64,000 bases of DNA from Nitrospirota bacterium (GCA_014874185.1 JACWAF010000013.1:24854-88853), one strand, 5' to 3'; numbered from the stretch's first letter, positions 16,126 to 25,165 are shown. Numbers and translations: made by a program. The notes: a model not told the origin generated them from the sequence alone.

Positions 16126-16824
16126 TTACTTTTTTACGCTCGCGTTCTCTACTATGGCCTGATATATATATCCCGCGCCGAAGTCCCTGTCCTTGTGCAG
16201 GGTGCCGCTTACGGTCACGACATCGCCAACCGAGGGCTGGCCCGACGTAGTGACCACCAGGTCGCCCCCAAGTGACGGGTCTGATGTGCCGTCCTGAATG
16301 TGCACCCAGTTCTTGTTCATAATCTGCATGGAGACCTTGACCACCTTGCCCCTTATTACGACGGGCTTGTTGTCCAGGACGGCCCTTTTTGCGAAGACCT
16401 CGGCCACAGTGTAGGCATTGGGCCCGGCTGCCTTCTGCACCCTGACGCCATTCTCCGTTTTTACCGCGCTGGCTCTGCTTGAGGACCCCTCGGCCATGCT
16501 GAATGCCTTGTTCGCGGGGGCCTTGTATCCCATCCCGGCCTGCATGAGTCCGCCCGAGAAGATTATCCTGCTGAACTTCCTGTGGAGGGTCTTGCTCTGG
16601 AAATTCACCATCTCGACGCCGGGCGCTACCGTTATCGTTCCGCCCTTCGCCACCTTTGCCTGAGGGATTGCAACCCATGCCTTTGCCTTGCCGTGCTGCA
16701 GGAGCAGGTAGGTATACCCTCCGCTGTTCATCGTCTCGATCACCTTTCCGGTAATCCCCTCCTGGGCCGCCGCAAAGCCGGCGAGGACGAAAATAAACGC
16801 CAACACCAGTGAGAATCTCTTCAT
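16126..16824 (-). CDS. Secreted OB-fold protein
   Basis: A 232-residue exported protein. The signal peptide is clear (MKRFSLVLAFIFVLAGFAAA, cleavage after AAA/Q). The first half has a short beta module, GKVIETMNSGGYTYLLLQHG with KAWVAIPQAKVAKGGTITV. This is repeated in modified form in the second half (VRGKVVKVSMQIMNKNWVHIQDGT, then GDVVTVSGTLHKDRDFGAGY), which looks like a nucleic-acid-type OB fold. Proteins with this pattern occur in periplasms of anaerobes and are often linked to c-type cytochrome or nitrite reductase gene sets, but the role is unknown and no heme motif is present. It follows the RACo-like gene by 29 nt in the same direction. Confidence 0.7.
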   Translation of the reverse strand: MKRFSLVLAFIFVLAGFAAAQEGITGKVIETMNSGGYTYLLLQHGKAKAWVAIPQAKVAKGGTITVAPGVEMVNFQSKTLHRKFSRIIFSGGLMQAGMGYKAPANKAFSMAEGSSSRASAVKTENGVRVQKAAGPNAYTVAEVFAKRAVLDNKPVVIRGKVVKVSMQIMNKNWVHIQDGTSDPSLGGDLVVTTSGQPSVGDVVTVSGTLHKDRDFGAGYIYQAIVENASVKK

Positions 16825-16853
16825 GTAAACTCCTTTTGAGTATTTGATCGCTC

Positions 16854-18728
16854 TTATCGCCCGGTTTTCAAAAGCCCTTCCACCGTGGGGAACTGTGAAA
16901 TATCAGTATGCGGCAGGAACAGGGCGGACATGTACTCGTTCATGAACCCATGCGACACGGAAAGCTCCATGTACGTCATCTTCGAGGCTATCTCTTCGGC
17001 CTCCTTCCTTAATTTGTCCGAAGCCAGGCAGAGATACGCGCCCGTTATCGAGGTGTTGCCAAGAAATACGAACTTCTCGCGGGGCATGTCGGGCAGCATC
17101 CCAAGAATGATCGCCTTTTCTATATTCAGGTAATTGCCGAATCCGCCCGCTATATATACCCTCTCTATCACATCAAGCGTAAGCCCCACTTCCTTTAACA
17201 GCGTGGACACCCCGGCATAGATGGCGGCCTTGGCGCGGAGGATGTTTTCAATGTCCACCTCGGTAAGGGTTATCTCGCCGGAATTGGAGCGGGCCAGCAC
17301 GTACTCAAGCCCCTCTTCGCCCTCCCGGAGGCTGGAAATCGAAAGCTCCCTGCGGAAGCTGCCTTTCATATCTATAACGCCGGTGAGGAACATCTCGCTT
17401 ATGGCGTCTATCATGCCGGAACCGCATACGCCCCGGGCATGAGCGCCGTTTTCCCCGATTATCCCCACCTCGGGCTGGAACGTGGCGCGGTCTATCTTCA
17501 CGGACTCTATCGCCCCTTCGGTGGCCCGCATCCCGTGCCGGATGCCGCTGCCCTCGAAGCACGGCCCGGCGGAGCATGCCGCTGTAATAAGCCACTCGTT
17601 GTTGCCCACCGCTATCTCGCCGTTCGTGCCGATGTCCATGAAAAGGGCTATCTCCTCCCTCCGGTGCATCCGTGAGGCAAGCACGCCGGCAACGATGTCG
17701 CCGCCCACGTAACTGGCAACGGAGGGCACAGTGTAAACCGCCCCTTCCGGGTCCATGCGGAGCCTGGCCTCATTGCCTTTAAGAAGCGGAAACCGGGTGA
17801 CTGCGGGCGCGTAGGGCTCTTCCCTTATCGAGGCCGGGTCTATGCCCCAAAATAGGTGGCCCATGGTGGTGTTGCCGCTGAGGACGGCAAGCTCTATGTC
17901 CTCAGCCGCTATCCCGTGCCTTCCCGTAAGAGCGGAGACAAGCCCGTTTATGTCTTCGCGCACGGCCGCGCGCAACTCGCCAAGGCCGCCCATCTCCGTG
18001 GCGTACACTATCCTGGTTATCACGTCGTCGCCATGCCGCATCTGCGAGTTATACGTAAGCCCCACGTCAATAAGCTTCCCGTCCCGCAGGTCGATGAGAT
18101 AGACCACCACCGTCGTGGTGCCGATATCCACCGCCAGCCCGAACAATGCCTTTTTTTCCGCCGCTTTGATAGAGACCGCCCGGCCTTCGGCATATCTGAA
18201 GAGGACATCCCAGTTCGCATCCCGCAGATTTTTCCCAAGCTTTGTAAGGAAATCGTGCGAGTACCTGGGCCCTTCTATCCCTTTCCCGGCAAGCTCCCTA
18301 TTTAGTCTTTCAAGATCGCTTATGTTGTCATCCATCGTTGGGGCTGGCAGCGTGAGCGCGGCTTCCTTAAGCATCGGGCTGACACCCGCGCCCATCTCGG
18401 ATAGCAGGGAAAGCAGGTCTTCGGCCCTGGAGACCGCTATCTTCTCGCCTATTACAAGCCTTGAGGTCTCCGGTATCTCTATCGCGATATCGCCTGAGGG
18501 ATACGTCTGGCAGGCGAGCGAGATATTATGCTTCCGCTCGTCCTCCATAAGCTTCCCATGCCCTTTTATATCAGGCGATCCATCGAGAATTTTAATTTTG
18601 CATTTGCCGCAGGTGCCTTTTCCGCCGCAGGAGGCGACCAGATATATCTCAGCCGCTTTCAGGGAATCAAGGACGCTGCGGCCAGGAAGGGCCTCTATCT
18701 CGGCGCCGCTTGAAAGCCTGAGCTTCAT
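16854..18728 (-). CDS. [2Fe-2S] ferredoxin-ASKHA protein, RACo-like corrinoid-protein activator
   Basis: A 624-residue protein resembling RACo, the ATP-dependent activator that reduces Co(II) corrinoid proteins. Residues 1-90 form a plant-type ferredoxin domain with cysteines 34, 40 and 43 (CGGKGTCGKC) and Cys 73 (LACQTYP). A linker leads to the DUF4445 ASKHA domain from about residue 190 (FGLAVDIGTTTVVVYLIDL). Further blocks include LSGNTTMGHLFWGIDP, YVGGDIVAGVLAS, ALFMDIGTNGEIAVGNNEWL, ACSAGPCFEGSGI and VYIAGGFGNYL. The ATG at 18728 overlaps the purQ stop as ATGA, so translation is coupled to purQ. No methyltransferase or CODH/ACS gene is adjacent, so the partner is not visible. The assignment to RACo itself, rather than a sister ATPase, is an inference. 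Confidence 0.82.
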   Translation of the reverse strand: MKLRLSSGAEIEALPGRSVLDSLKAAEIYLVASCGGKGTCGKCKIKILDGSPDIKGHGKLMEDERKHNISLACQTYPSGDIAIEIPETSRLVIGEKIAVSRAEDLLSLLSEMGAGVSPMLKEAALTLPAPTMDDNISDLERLNRELAGKGIEGPRYSHDFLTKLGKNLRDANWDVLFRYAEGRAVSIKAAEKKALFGLAVDIGTTTVVVYLIDLRDGKLIDVGLTYNSQMRHGDDVITRIVYATEMGGLGELRAAVREDINGLVSALTGRHGIAAEDIELAVLSGNTTMGHLFWGIDPASIREEPYAPAVTRFPLLKGNEARLRMDPEGAVYTVPSVASYVGGDIVAGVLASRMHRREEIALFMDIGTNGEIAVGNNEWLITAACSAGPCFEGSGIRHGMRATEGAIESVKIDRATFQPEVGIIGENGAHARGVCGSGMIDAISEMFLTGVIDMKGSFRRELSISSLREGEEGLEYVLARSNSGEITLTEVDIENILRAKAAIYAGVSTLLKEVGLTLDVIERVYIAGGFGNYLNIEKAIILGMLPDMPREKFVFLGNTSITGAYLCLASDKLRKEAEEIASKMTYMELSVSHGFMNEYMSALFLPHTDISQFPTVEGLLKTGR

Positions 18729-19432
18729 CAGGCGACTTTGGCCTTTTTGAGGTGATTTAAAATGGATTCGAAGATGCGCCTTCCGTCCGCGTTTCCAAGC
18801 ACTTCCTCCGCGCACCTTTCGGGATGGGGCATCATGCCCAGGACGTTGCCCTCCTTATTGATTATCCCGGCTATGTTCATCACGGAGCCGTTAGGGTTAG
18901 CCTCATCCGTTATCGCGCCTTCCCTATCGCAATACCTGAAGACAATCTGCTTATTCTTTTTCAGACCCTCCAGGCCTTCCGCATCTATAAAATAATTCCC
19001 CTCGGCATGGGCGATGGGAACTTTTATCACCTCGCCCACGGCCAGCGAGTTCGTGAACGGGGTGTCCGCGTTCTCCACCTCAAGATGCACGTCCTTGCAG
19101 ATGAACTTCAGCCCCCTGTTCCTGAGCATCGCGCCCGGCAGAAGCCCCGCCTCCAATAAAATCTGGAACCCGTTGCAGATGCCTATCACAAGCCCGCCAT
19201 CCTTCGCGAATTTTTCTACCGCTCGCATAACAGGTGAAAATCTCGCAATGGCCCCCGTGCGCAGATAATCCCCATAAGAGAACCCGCCGGGCAACACCGC
19301 CACCCGTAGCCCCTCCGGCAGCTTCTCCTCCTTGTGCCAGATGAACCGCACAGGCTGGCCCAGCACATGCTTTATCACGTGATAGCAGTCGTGGTCGCAA
19401 TTGCTCCCCGGAAAAACTACAACACCAAACAT
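18728..19432 (-). CDS. purQ: Phosphoribosylformylglycinamidine synthase, glutaminase subunit
   Basis: A 234-residue class I glutamine amidotransferase that feeds ammonia to PurL in the fourth step of purine synthesis. [15 protein letters not shown] is the family N-terminus, [19 protein letters not shown] and [21 protein letters not shown] (nucleophile Cys) are the core, and [11 protein letters not shown] holds the catalytic His and Glu. Start at 19432 fits this N-terminus and has GGAGG 7 nt upstream. PurQ works with PurL (50362-52569, small type, 735 residues) and PurS. No purS is visible here or beside purL. The gene leads a small operon with the RACo-like gene, an unusual partner. Confidence 0.96.
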   Translation of the reverse strand: MFGVVVFPGSNCDHDCYHVIKHVLGQPVRFIWHKEEKLPEGLRVAVLPGGFSYGDYLRTGAIARFSPVMRAVEKFAKDGGLVIGICNGFQILLEAGLLPGAMLRNRGLKFICKDVHLEVENADTPFTNSLAVGEVIKVPIAHAEGNYFIDAEGLEGLKKNKQIVFRYCDREGAITDEANPNGSVMNIAGIINKEGNVLGMMPHPERCAEEVLGNADGRRIFESILNHLKKAKVA

Positions 19433-19464
19433 TAAACCTCCGTTGGGGCGCTGCCCCAAACCCC

Positions 19465-19613
19465 GGCCACTTTCTTTGTAAAGAAAGTGGCCAAAGAAAC
19501 TTTTACCCCAAAGCCCGTATTCAATGTTTTTTTTGCGGGGCTTTGCCCCGCAAAAAAGCCAAAAATTTTTTCTTTTGCTCCACTTTTCTTTTTTACAAAA
19601 AAGAAAAGTGGAA
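19465..19613. repeat. Three-hairpin repeat, copy 2
   Basis: Hairpins CCACTTTCTTTGTAAAGAAAGTGG, GCGGGGCTTTGCCCCGC and CCACTTTTCTTTTTTACAAAAAAGAAAAGTGG occur in that order. Compared with copies 1 and 3, the outer stems change in paired fashion (CCAC/GTGG here, TTAC/GTAA in copy 1, CTAC/GTAG in copy 3). It lies between corC and purQ, both leftward, and begins about 45 nt after the corC stop. Confidence 0.8.
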
Positions 19614-19657
19614 TAGAGCCTTTAGCCTTTCTATTTTAATTTATCCGGAGTGGTTTT

Positions 19658-20911
19658 TTAAAGCTTGGTTATCTTGAGGCGTTCTATCTTCTTGCCTTCC
19701 ATTTCGAGGACAAGGAAGCGGAGGTTCTGGAACCGGACCTGCTCGCCCACTTTGGGGAGCCTTCCGAAGAGGCCGAAGACGAAACCTCCTATGGTGTGGA
19801 AGTCCGTTTCGGGGAGTTCCGCGCCCACAAGCTCGTTCACCTCGGCCACGTCCGTCTGGCCGGAGACTATGAACGTCCTTTCGTCTATTATCTCCACCTC
19901 GCGTTCGGCCTCGAACTCCTCGAACTCGTCCTGCAGGCCGCCCACGATCTCCTCCATGATGTCCTCGAACGTGATCAGGCCGTCCGTGCCGCCGTACTCG
20001 TCTATGATTATGGCAATCTGGAATTTCTTCTTCTGCATTTCATCAAGAAGCTCGCTCACCATTTTGTTCTCTGGCACGAAGTAGGGCTCGCGCATGATCT
20101 CCCGGACGGTGCTTTCCTCTTTTATAAGCCCCTCGGCAAGCTTGATGAGGATGTCTTTTACGTAAAGGACGCCCACGATATCGTCCACGGTTTCCTGGAT
20201 TACCGGGTAGCGGGAGTAGCCTTCTTCCTTCACCAGGGCCATCGCCTCGGCTATTGTGGCGTCCCCGGTGATGGAGACTATCTCCGTGCGGGGCACCATC
20301 ACCTCGCTGACCATCTTGTCCCCAAACTCGAACACCCTGTGCAGGAGTTCCTTTTCCTCCTCCTCGATGGCCCCGGCCTCCTCGCCTATGGTGATCATGG
20401 CCTTTATCTCGTCCACGGTCATGTAGGCCGGAAGGGGCTCGCGCTTCAGGCCGAAGAGGCGCACGAAGCGGCTGAAGAACCATACAAGGGGAGAGATCAC
20501 TTTCATGTACACCTGCATCGGCCTGGCAAGTGAGAGGGCGAACCTGTCCGAATACATGACCGCGAGGGTCTTCGGGATCAGCTCCGCGAAGATGACTATC
20601 AGGAAAGTGAGCAGGATTGTAGCTATGATAACGCCATCACTGCCGAAGACGGAGATGGACAGCTCGGTCCCCAATGAGGTCAAAAGGATGGTAAAGAGGG
20701 TGGTCGAAACCACGACGGCGCTGAAGAACTTGTCATGCTCCTCTAGGATTTTTTTCAGGATCATGGCCTTCCTGTCCCCGCGCTCTATAAGGCCCCGTAT
20801 CTTATACCGGTTTACGGATATGAACGAGGCCTCGGAGATCGAAAGGAGCCCCAGCATCAGGAAGGAGAATATTATGAGAAAGATGCTCAGTAGACTGGGA
20901 GGTTCCATCAA
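19658..20911 (-). CDS. Hemolysin C/CorC-type membrane protein (CNNM family)
   Basis: A 417-residue protein of the CNNM/CorC family, associated with magnesium or cobalt efflux. The DUF21 membrane domain covers about residues 1-190 (ISEASFISVNRYKIRGLIERGD, then hydrophobic segments and FAELIPKTLAVMYSDRFA). Two CBS domains follow (MVPRTEIVSITGDATIAEAM and MREPYFVPENKMVSELLDEM, including IIDEYGGTDGLITFEDIMEEIVGG). The C-terminal CorC_HlyC transporter-associated domain is complete (FHTIGGFVFGLFGRLPKVGE). The start overlaps the upstream dehydrogenase stop by 4 nt (ATGA), so it is the third gene of the leftward citrate-synthase operon, although its role does not obviously fit the other two. Confidence 0.9.
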   Translation of the reverse strand: MMEPPSLLSIFLIIFSFLMLGLLSISEASFISVNRYKIRGLIERGDRKAMILKKILEEHDKFFSAVVVSTTLFTILLTSLGTELSISVFGSDGVIIATILLTFLIVIFAELIPKTLAVMYSDRFALSLARPMQVYMKVISPLVWFFSRFVRLFGLKREPLPAYMTVDEIKAMITIGEEAGAIEEEEKELLHRVFEFGDKMVSEVMVPRTEIVSITGDATIAEAMALVKEEGYSRYPVIQETVDDIVGVLYVKDILIKLAEGLIKEESTVREIMREPYFVPENKMVSELLDEMQKKKFQIAIIIDEYGGTDGLITFEDIMEEIVGGLQDEFEEFEAEREVEIIDERTFIVSGQTDVAEVNELVGAELPETDFHTIGGFVFGLFGRLPKVGEQVRFQNLRFLVLEMEGKKIERLKITKL

Positions 20912-21993
20912 ATGGTTTTGTACTTCTCTATCACCGCTTCGGCAACCCGCGTGGTGGAAGCGGCGGAGGGATCGTCTGGATATTGCTTCATATCATATGT
21001 TACCGCACTACCCTCCTCTATGACAAGCGCAATGGCCTTCTGAAGCCTGCCCGCGGCTGCATGCTCGCCCAGGTGGCGGAGCATCATCACCCCTGAGAGC
21101 ATCATGGCGAAGGGGTTCATCTTGTTCAGGCCCTTGTATTTTGGCGCGCTGCCGTGTGTGGGCTCGAAGACCGCGTACTCGTCCCCGATATTGGCGCCGG
21201 GGGCAAGCCCCAGGCCGCCTATCAGCCCCGCGCACAGGTCCGAGATGATGTCGCCGTAGAGGTTCGGGAGGACCAGCACATCATAAAGCTCCGGCTTCTG
21301 CACAAGCTGCATGCACATGTTGTCTATTATCCTGTCCTCGAACTCGATATCCGGGTAGCGGGAAGCCACCTCGCGCGAGACCTCCAGGAACAGGCCGTCC
21401 GAGTGCTTCATGATATTTGCCTTGTGGACGGAAGTGACCTTCCTGCGGTTGTTCTTCCTCGCGTACTCGAAGGCGAACCGCACTATGCGCTCCGTCCCGA
21501 AGACGCTTATCGGCTTAATGCTTATTCCGGAGTCCTCGCGGATTTTTTTGCCGGAGAGGGCCGAAATCTCGCTGATTATCTTCTTGGCCTCGTCCGTGCC
21601 CTTCTGGAACTCAATGCCCGCGTAGAGGTCTTCGGTATTTTCTCTTACGATCACGATATCTATGTTTTCATACCTGCTCCTGGCGCCCTTGAAGCTCACG
21701 CACGGGCGCAGGCAGGCATAGAGGTCCAAGGCCTGCCGAAGGGCCACGTTCACGCTGCGGAAGCCCTTCCCGACGGGGGTGGTCACGGGGCCTTTGATGG
21801 CGATTTTATTGCGCTTTATGGACTCTGTTACCCTGTCCGGAAGCGGGGTGCCCTCCTTCTCGCAGACGTCCTCCCCGGCGTCCTGGAACTCCCATTCAAA
21901 GGGTATTCCGGTCGCCTCAAGCACCATCTGTGTCGCGGCCGATATCTCCGGCCCCACCCCGTCGCCCTTTATGAAGGTTATTTTATAGCTCAT
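20908..21993 (-). CDS. Isocitrate/isopropylmalate-type dehydrogenase, probably NAD isocitrate dehydrogenase
   Basis: A 361-residue beta-decarboxylating dehydrogenase. SYKITFIKGDGVGPEISAAT is the family N-terminus. LRPCVSFKGARSRYENIDIVIVRENTEDLYAGIEF carries the substrate Arg residues and the ENTE/YAG motif. VTSVHKANIMKHSDGLFLE has the catalytic Lys, and NLYGDIISDLCAGLIGG and FEPTHGSAPKYKGL complete the active site. The VRENTEDLYAGIE form and the lack of the usual LeuB loop favour isocitrate over isopropylmalate. The gene directly upstream encodes a citrate/homocitrate-synthase-like enzyme, with a 4 nt ATGA overlap. Citrate to 2-oxoglutarate is the likely route, but homoisocitrate or isopropylmalate use cannot be excluded. 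Confidence 0.85.
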   Translation of the reverse strand: MSYKITFIKGDGVGPEISAATQMVLEATGIPFEWEFQDAGEDVCEKEGTPLPDRVTESIKRNKIAIKGPVTTPVGKGFRSVNVALRQALDLYACLRPCVSFKGARSRYENIDIVIVRENTEDLYAGIEFQKGTDEAKKIISEISALSGKKIREDSGISIKPISVFGTERIVRFAFEYARKNNRRKVTSVHKANIMKHSDGLFLEVSREVASRYPDIEFEDRIIDNMCMQLVQKPELYDVLVLPNLYGDIISDLCAGLIGGLGLAPGANIGDEYAVFEPTHGSAPKYKGLNKMNPFAMMLSGVMMLRHLGEHAAAGRLQKAIALVIEEGSAVTYDMKQYPDDPSAASTTRVAEAVIEKYKTI

Positions 21994-23228
21994 GCGCTGA
22001 CCGTGAGTACCTTTCTGGTTATTTCAGGATAGCTGGCAATAAACCGCAGCTCGTCATCCGTAAGGGGTTTCTGCGTATGCAGGTTCGAGTACTGGACCAG
22101 CTCCAGCACGTTCCTTGCCTCCACATCGTCCTTGAACTGCACGCCCAGTTTGTCATAGACATGCCTGAAGCCTTTTATCCCGCCGTAAGCCCCGGTGGTT
22201 ATCACGCGGCCCGTCTCGTGCAGTTCGGGTTCGCCGCGGCCCACGTCCTCGGGGTCGTAAAGCTCGTAATTGCGCCTGTTCTTGAGGGCCCCGTCCGCGT
22301 GGATGCCGGACTCGTGGGCGAAGGCGTTCGCGCCCACGCCGGGCTGGTTTATGGGTATCGGCAGCCCGAACGCGTAAGAGGCGTATTTGGCTATCCGCCA
22401 GGCCATCTTCAGGTTTATGTGCTCGTCCAGGTGGACCTTGTCCTTAAGCACCTTCGAGTAATTCAGGGCCAGTATGGTGGAGACCAGGTCGCAGTTGCCG
22501 CACCTCTCGCCGTAGCCGTTGATGGTGGTGTTTATGTAGCTGTCCACACCGGCGTCTATCGCGGCCTTCGCCCCGGCCACGGACACGGCCTCGGCCATGC
22601 CAAGGTCATTATGGCAGTGCATCTCGATGGGGAAGTTAGTGGCTATGGCAAGGGCCTTTATCCTGTCATAGCTGGTTATCGGGTCGTCAGCGCCCAGTGT
22701 GTCGCAATAGCGGAACCTGTCGGCCCCGGCCGCCTTCCCGGCCTCTATGAACTCCACCAGTTTTCCTATCTCCGTCCTGGAGGCGTCCTCGCCGTTCACG
22801 CCCACGGTCTCCGCGCCGCAGCTCTTTGCAAGCCTTACAGCCTTTTCCAGGGATTTCAGGATGTAATTCCAGTCTATGCGGCCCTGGAACTTGCCGGCCA
22901 GCATTATGTCCGAGGTGGACATGGATACGTTTAAATGCTTCAGGTCGGGGCAGTTTTTGAAGGTCTTTTCGATGTCTTCGGGGATTGCCCGGCACCAGCC
23001 CTCCAGGTGGATGCGCTTTATCACGCCCATCCCGGCCAGCTCCAGGTTGGCGTTTATGTAATTTACCTCGTGCTTCAGGGTGGGGAAGCCTATCTCGCTC
23101 TGGAAGACGCCCATCTCGTCCAGATAGATGTTGAGCATCGTCTTGGCGAGCTTGGGCAGAAGTATTCTCGAGGTCTGCACCCCGTCCCTGTTTGTGACAT
23201 CGATCAGGTAAACCTTGCTTTCCGCCAT
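21990..23228 (-). CDS. HMGL-like condensing enzyme, candidate (Re)-citrate synthase
   Basis: A 412-residue enzyme of the isopropylmalate/homocitrate synthase family. IDVTNRDGVQTSRILLPKLA is the N-terminal metal-binding motif in an unusual form (NRDGVQTSR instead of RDGEQ). GVNGEDASRTEIGKLVEFIEA, MHCHNDLGMAEAVSVAGAKA (metal His pair) and INTTINGYGERCGNCDLVS follow. The C-terminal part (HESGIHADGALKN) is retained, but there is no long LeuA regulatory domain. The NRDGVQTSR variant and the linked isocitrate-type dehydrogenase make Re-face citrate synthase the best guess, as known in some clostridia, Dehalococcoides and Syntrophus. Homocitrate synthase is the main alternative. GAGGTGC is the ribosome-binding site. 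Confidence 0.78.
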   Translation of the reverse strand: MAESKVYLIDVTNRDGVQTSRILLPKLAKTMLNIYLDEMGVFQSEIGFPTLKHEVNYINANLELAGMGVIKRIHLEGWCRAIPEDIEKTFKNCPDLKHLNVSMSTSDIMLAGKFQGRIDWNYILKSLEKAVRLAKSCGAETVGVNGEDASRTEIGKLVEFIEAGKAAGADRFRYCDTLGADDPITSYDRIKALAIATNFPIEMHCHNDLGMAEAVSVAGAKAAIDAGVDSYINTTINGYGERCGNCDLVSTILALNYSKVLKDKVHLDEHINLKMAWRIAKYASYAFGLPIPINQPGVGANAFAHESGIHADGALKNRRNYELYDPEDVGRGEPELHETGRVITTGAYGGIKGFRHVYDKLGVQFKDDVEARNVLELVQYSNLHTQKPLTDDELRFIASYPEITRKVLTVSA

Positions 23229-23274
23229 CTTTGCACCTCTAAATCTATTTTTACGGAAAATTCAGTAACCTATA

Positions 23275-23303
23275 TTATTAATCAAAGTACATGATAATTT
23301 CAA
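23275..23303 (-). promoter_or_regulatory. Possible promoter for the citrate-synthase operon
   Basis: On the minus strand TTGAAA (23298-23303), 17 nt, then TAATAA (23275-23280) lie about 47 nt before the ATG at 23228. The region is shared with the divergent priA gene. Recognised by eye only. Confidence 0.4.
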
Positions 23304-23340
23304 TTTCCGGAATATGCTAAAATCCCTCACTGGCTGAAAA

Positions 23341-25161
23341 ATGGAATTCTACGACCTCGCATTCCCCTTTAAATTGGGCCCGCTTACGTATGCGGCCCCC
23401 GAAGGCCTGCAGTTGTCCCCCGGCGCTCTCGTCCTTGCGGAACTGAAAAAATCCGTCAAACGGGCGGTTGTACTCGGAAAAGCAGGCCCCGTGCCAGGAA
23501 GAGTTGCAGACCTGAAAGAGATAAAGTCCGCCGTCCCGGAAGGGGTTGTACTCGGTGAATCCTTGGTTCGCCTCCTGAAATGGATGAGCGAATATTACCT
23601 CTCGCCCGAGGGGCTTGTGCTGAAGGCGATGTTCGGCGCCGGCCTCTTTGAAAAAAGAAAAAGGAAGGCGGCCAGGCCCAAGGCCGCAAAGCCGCACCAG
23701 CCTCTTCCGGTTCAGGAGATTGAAAAATCCCGCTTAAATGAATTCCTGAAGCCGGAGGGGTTCGGCGTTCACCTGCTGCACGCCCCTTCCACGGCTTACG
23801 AGCGCTCTTTCATAAGAGGGGCCGTTTCAGGGCAGACCGGCGTCATCGTGCTGGTGCCGGAGCTTTCAAGAATTCCCATTTACGAACCCTTTTTAAGAGA
23901 GGAATTCGGCGAGAGGCTATGTGTTTTGCACGGGAGACTCACCGGCGCGCAAAGGGCTGACGTCTATGAGAAGATACTCTCGGGTGGCGCCGATATCGTG
24001 CTTGGGACAAGGCTTGCCGTATTCGCCCCGTTCAAGAGGGTCTCGATGCTCGCCGTTGCCGAAGAGGAGAGCGAGCATTACAAGAATGAGGAATACGCAA
24101 GGTACAATGCGCGGGACGTGGCGATAAAGCGGGCATCCGTGGAAGGGGCGAAGGTGCTCCTCACGTCCATATGCCCGGGGGCGGAATCGTTCGCGAACGC
24201 GCTCAGGGGCAAATACAGGTTATTAAGACCCGCTCGGAAGCCCATCCGCGTGCGCCTTATAAATTCCAGGAAAACTCCCATGAAAACTCCTTCCATATCC
24301 GAGGGCCTGCACCGGGGAATCATGAGCGCGCTTGAAAAAGGGGCTGGAGCGGTAATAATCGCAAACAGGCTTGGTCATTCGGTGCCGGTCTGCGAGGACT
24401 GCGGCCATCTTGAAAAGTGTCCTTCCTGCGGGATGGCCATGGTCTATCACAGGCCCCGGCGGGCATTGAGGTGCGCCTGGTGCGGCCATTCCAAAACGGC
24501 ATTCGAGGCCTGCCCCAGGTGCAGGGGGCACAACATAAAATTTCTGGGCAGCGGGCTCGAGCGCTTCGAAGATGAACTGAAAAAGCTGCTGCCGGACACC
24601 CCCGTAAGAACGGAGTCGGCCGCCAGGGAGGATGGCCCCTCCGATGCCAGGCTGGTTATAGGCACAAAAAGGGCCATCCCCCGAAAAGGCCGCGGCGAGG
24701 TGCTTGCAGCGGGCGTAATCAACCCGGAGGGCGCTTTCTTCCACCCCGATTTCAGGGCGCGTGAGCGCGTCTTCAGGGAGCTTTGCTACCTGGCGGACAG
24801 GCTGACCGAGGGGGGCACTCTTTACATCCAGACCAGTGAGCCCGCGCTGTTAAAAAATTTGAAGACATTGGATTACGAAAGCTTCATCAAGGCTGAACTG
24901 GCCGAAAGAAAAATCCTCGGCTATCCTCCATTTTCAAAGACCGGCCTGATAATGGTCGAGGGGCCGATAAAAAAGCTGGAACTGCCGGCGCTGGAAAATG
25001 TGGAAATATTGGGGCCGGCCATGAGGCTCATTAAAAAAGGCGAAAAGGCATCCGTGCTCATGGTAAAGGCATCTTCCTCGAAAGAGCTGAAAGAGGCGTT
25101 CCCGGCAATATTAAAAGGCATAAAAGCGGAAAAGATAACAGTTGATATAGACCCGGTGTAG
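23341..25161 (+). CDS. priA: PriA-like primosomal protein lacking helicase motifs
   Basis: A 606-residue protein with the domain order of PriA but shorter than the usual ~730. The zinc-binding region is intact: CEDCGHLEKCPSCGMAM, LRCAWCGH and CPRCRGHN provide eight cysteines. The later GTKRA..., HPDFRARERVFRELCYLADR and GYPPF elements also match PriA. The ATPase motifs, however, are gone. The Walker A site (usually GVTGSGKTEVY) reads HAPSTAYERSF, and the DEEH box reads AEEESEHYKNEE. The SAT motif reads TSICPGAES, and the final QVAGRAGR is replaced by YLADRLTEGGT. Loss of helicase activity with retention of a replisome-loading role is known in actinobacterial PriA. It is divergent from the citrate-synthase operon. 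Confidence 0.85.
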   Translation: MEFYDLAFPFKLGPLTYAAPEGLQLSPGALVLAELKKSVKRAVVLGKAGPVPGRVADLKEIKSAVPEGVVLGESLVRLLKWMSEYYLSPEGLVLKAMFGAGLFEKRKRKAARPKAAKPHQPLPVQEIEKSRLNEFLKPEGFGVHLLHAPSTAYERSFIRGAVSGQTGVIVLVPELSRIPIYEPFLREEFGERLCVLHGRLTGAQRADVYEKILSGGADIVLGTRLAVFAPFKRVSMLAVAEEESEHYKNEEYARYNARDVAIKRASVEGAKVLLTSICPGAESFANALRGKYRLLRPARKPIRVRLINSRKTPMKTPSISEGLHRGIMSALEKGAGAVIIANRLGHSVPVCEDCGHLEKCPSCGMAMVYHRPRRALRCAWCGHSKTAFEACPRCRGHNIKFLGSGLERFEDELKKLLPDTPVRTESAAREDGPSDARLVIGTKRAIPRKGRGEVLAAGVINPEGAFFHPDFRARERVFRELCYLADRLTEGGTLYIQTSEPALLKNLKTLDYESFIKAELAERKILGYPPFSKTGLIMVEGPIKKLELPALENVEILGPAMRLIKKGEKASVLMVKASSSKELKEAFPAILKGIKAEKITVDIDPV

Positions 25162-25165
25162 TGTT

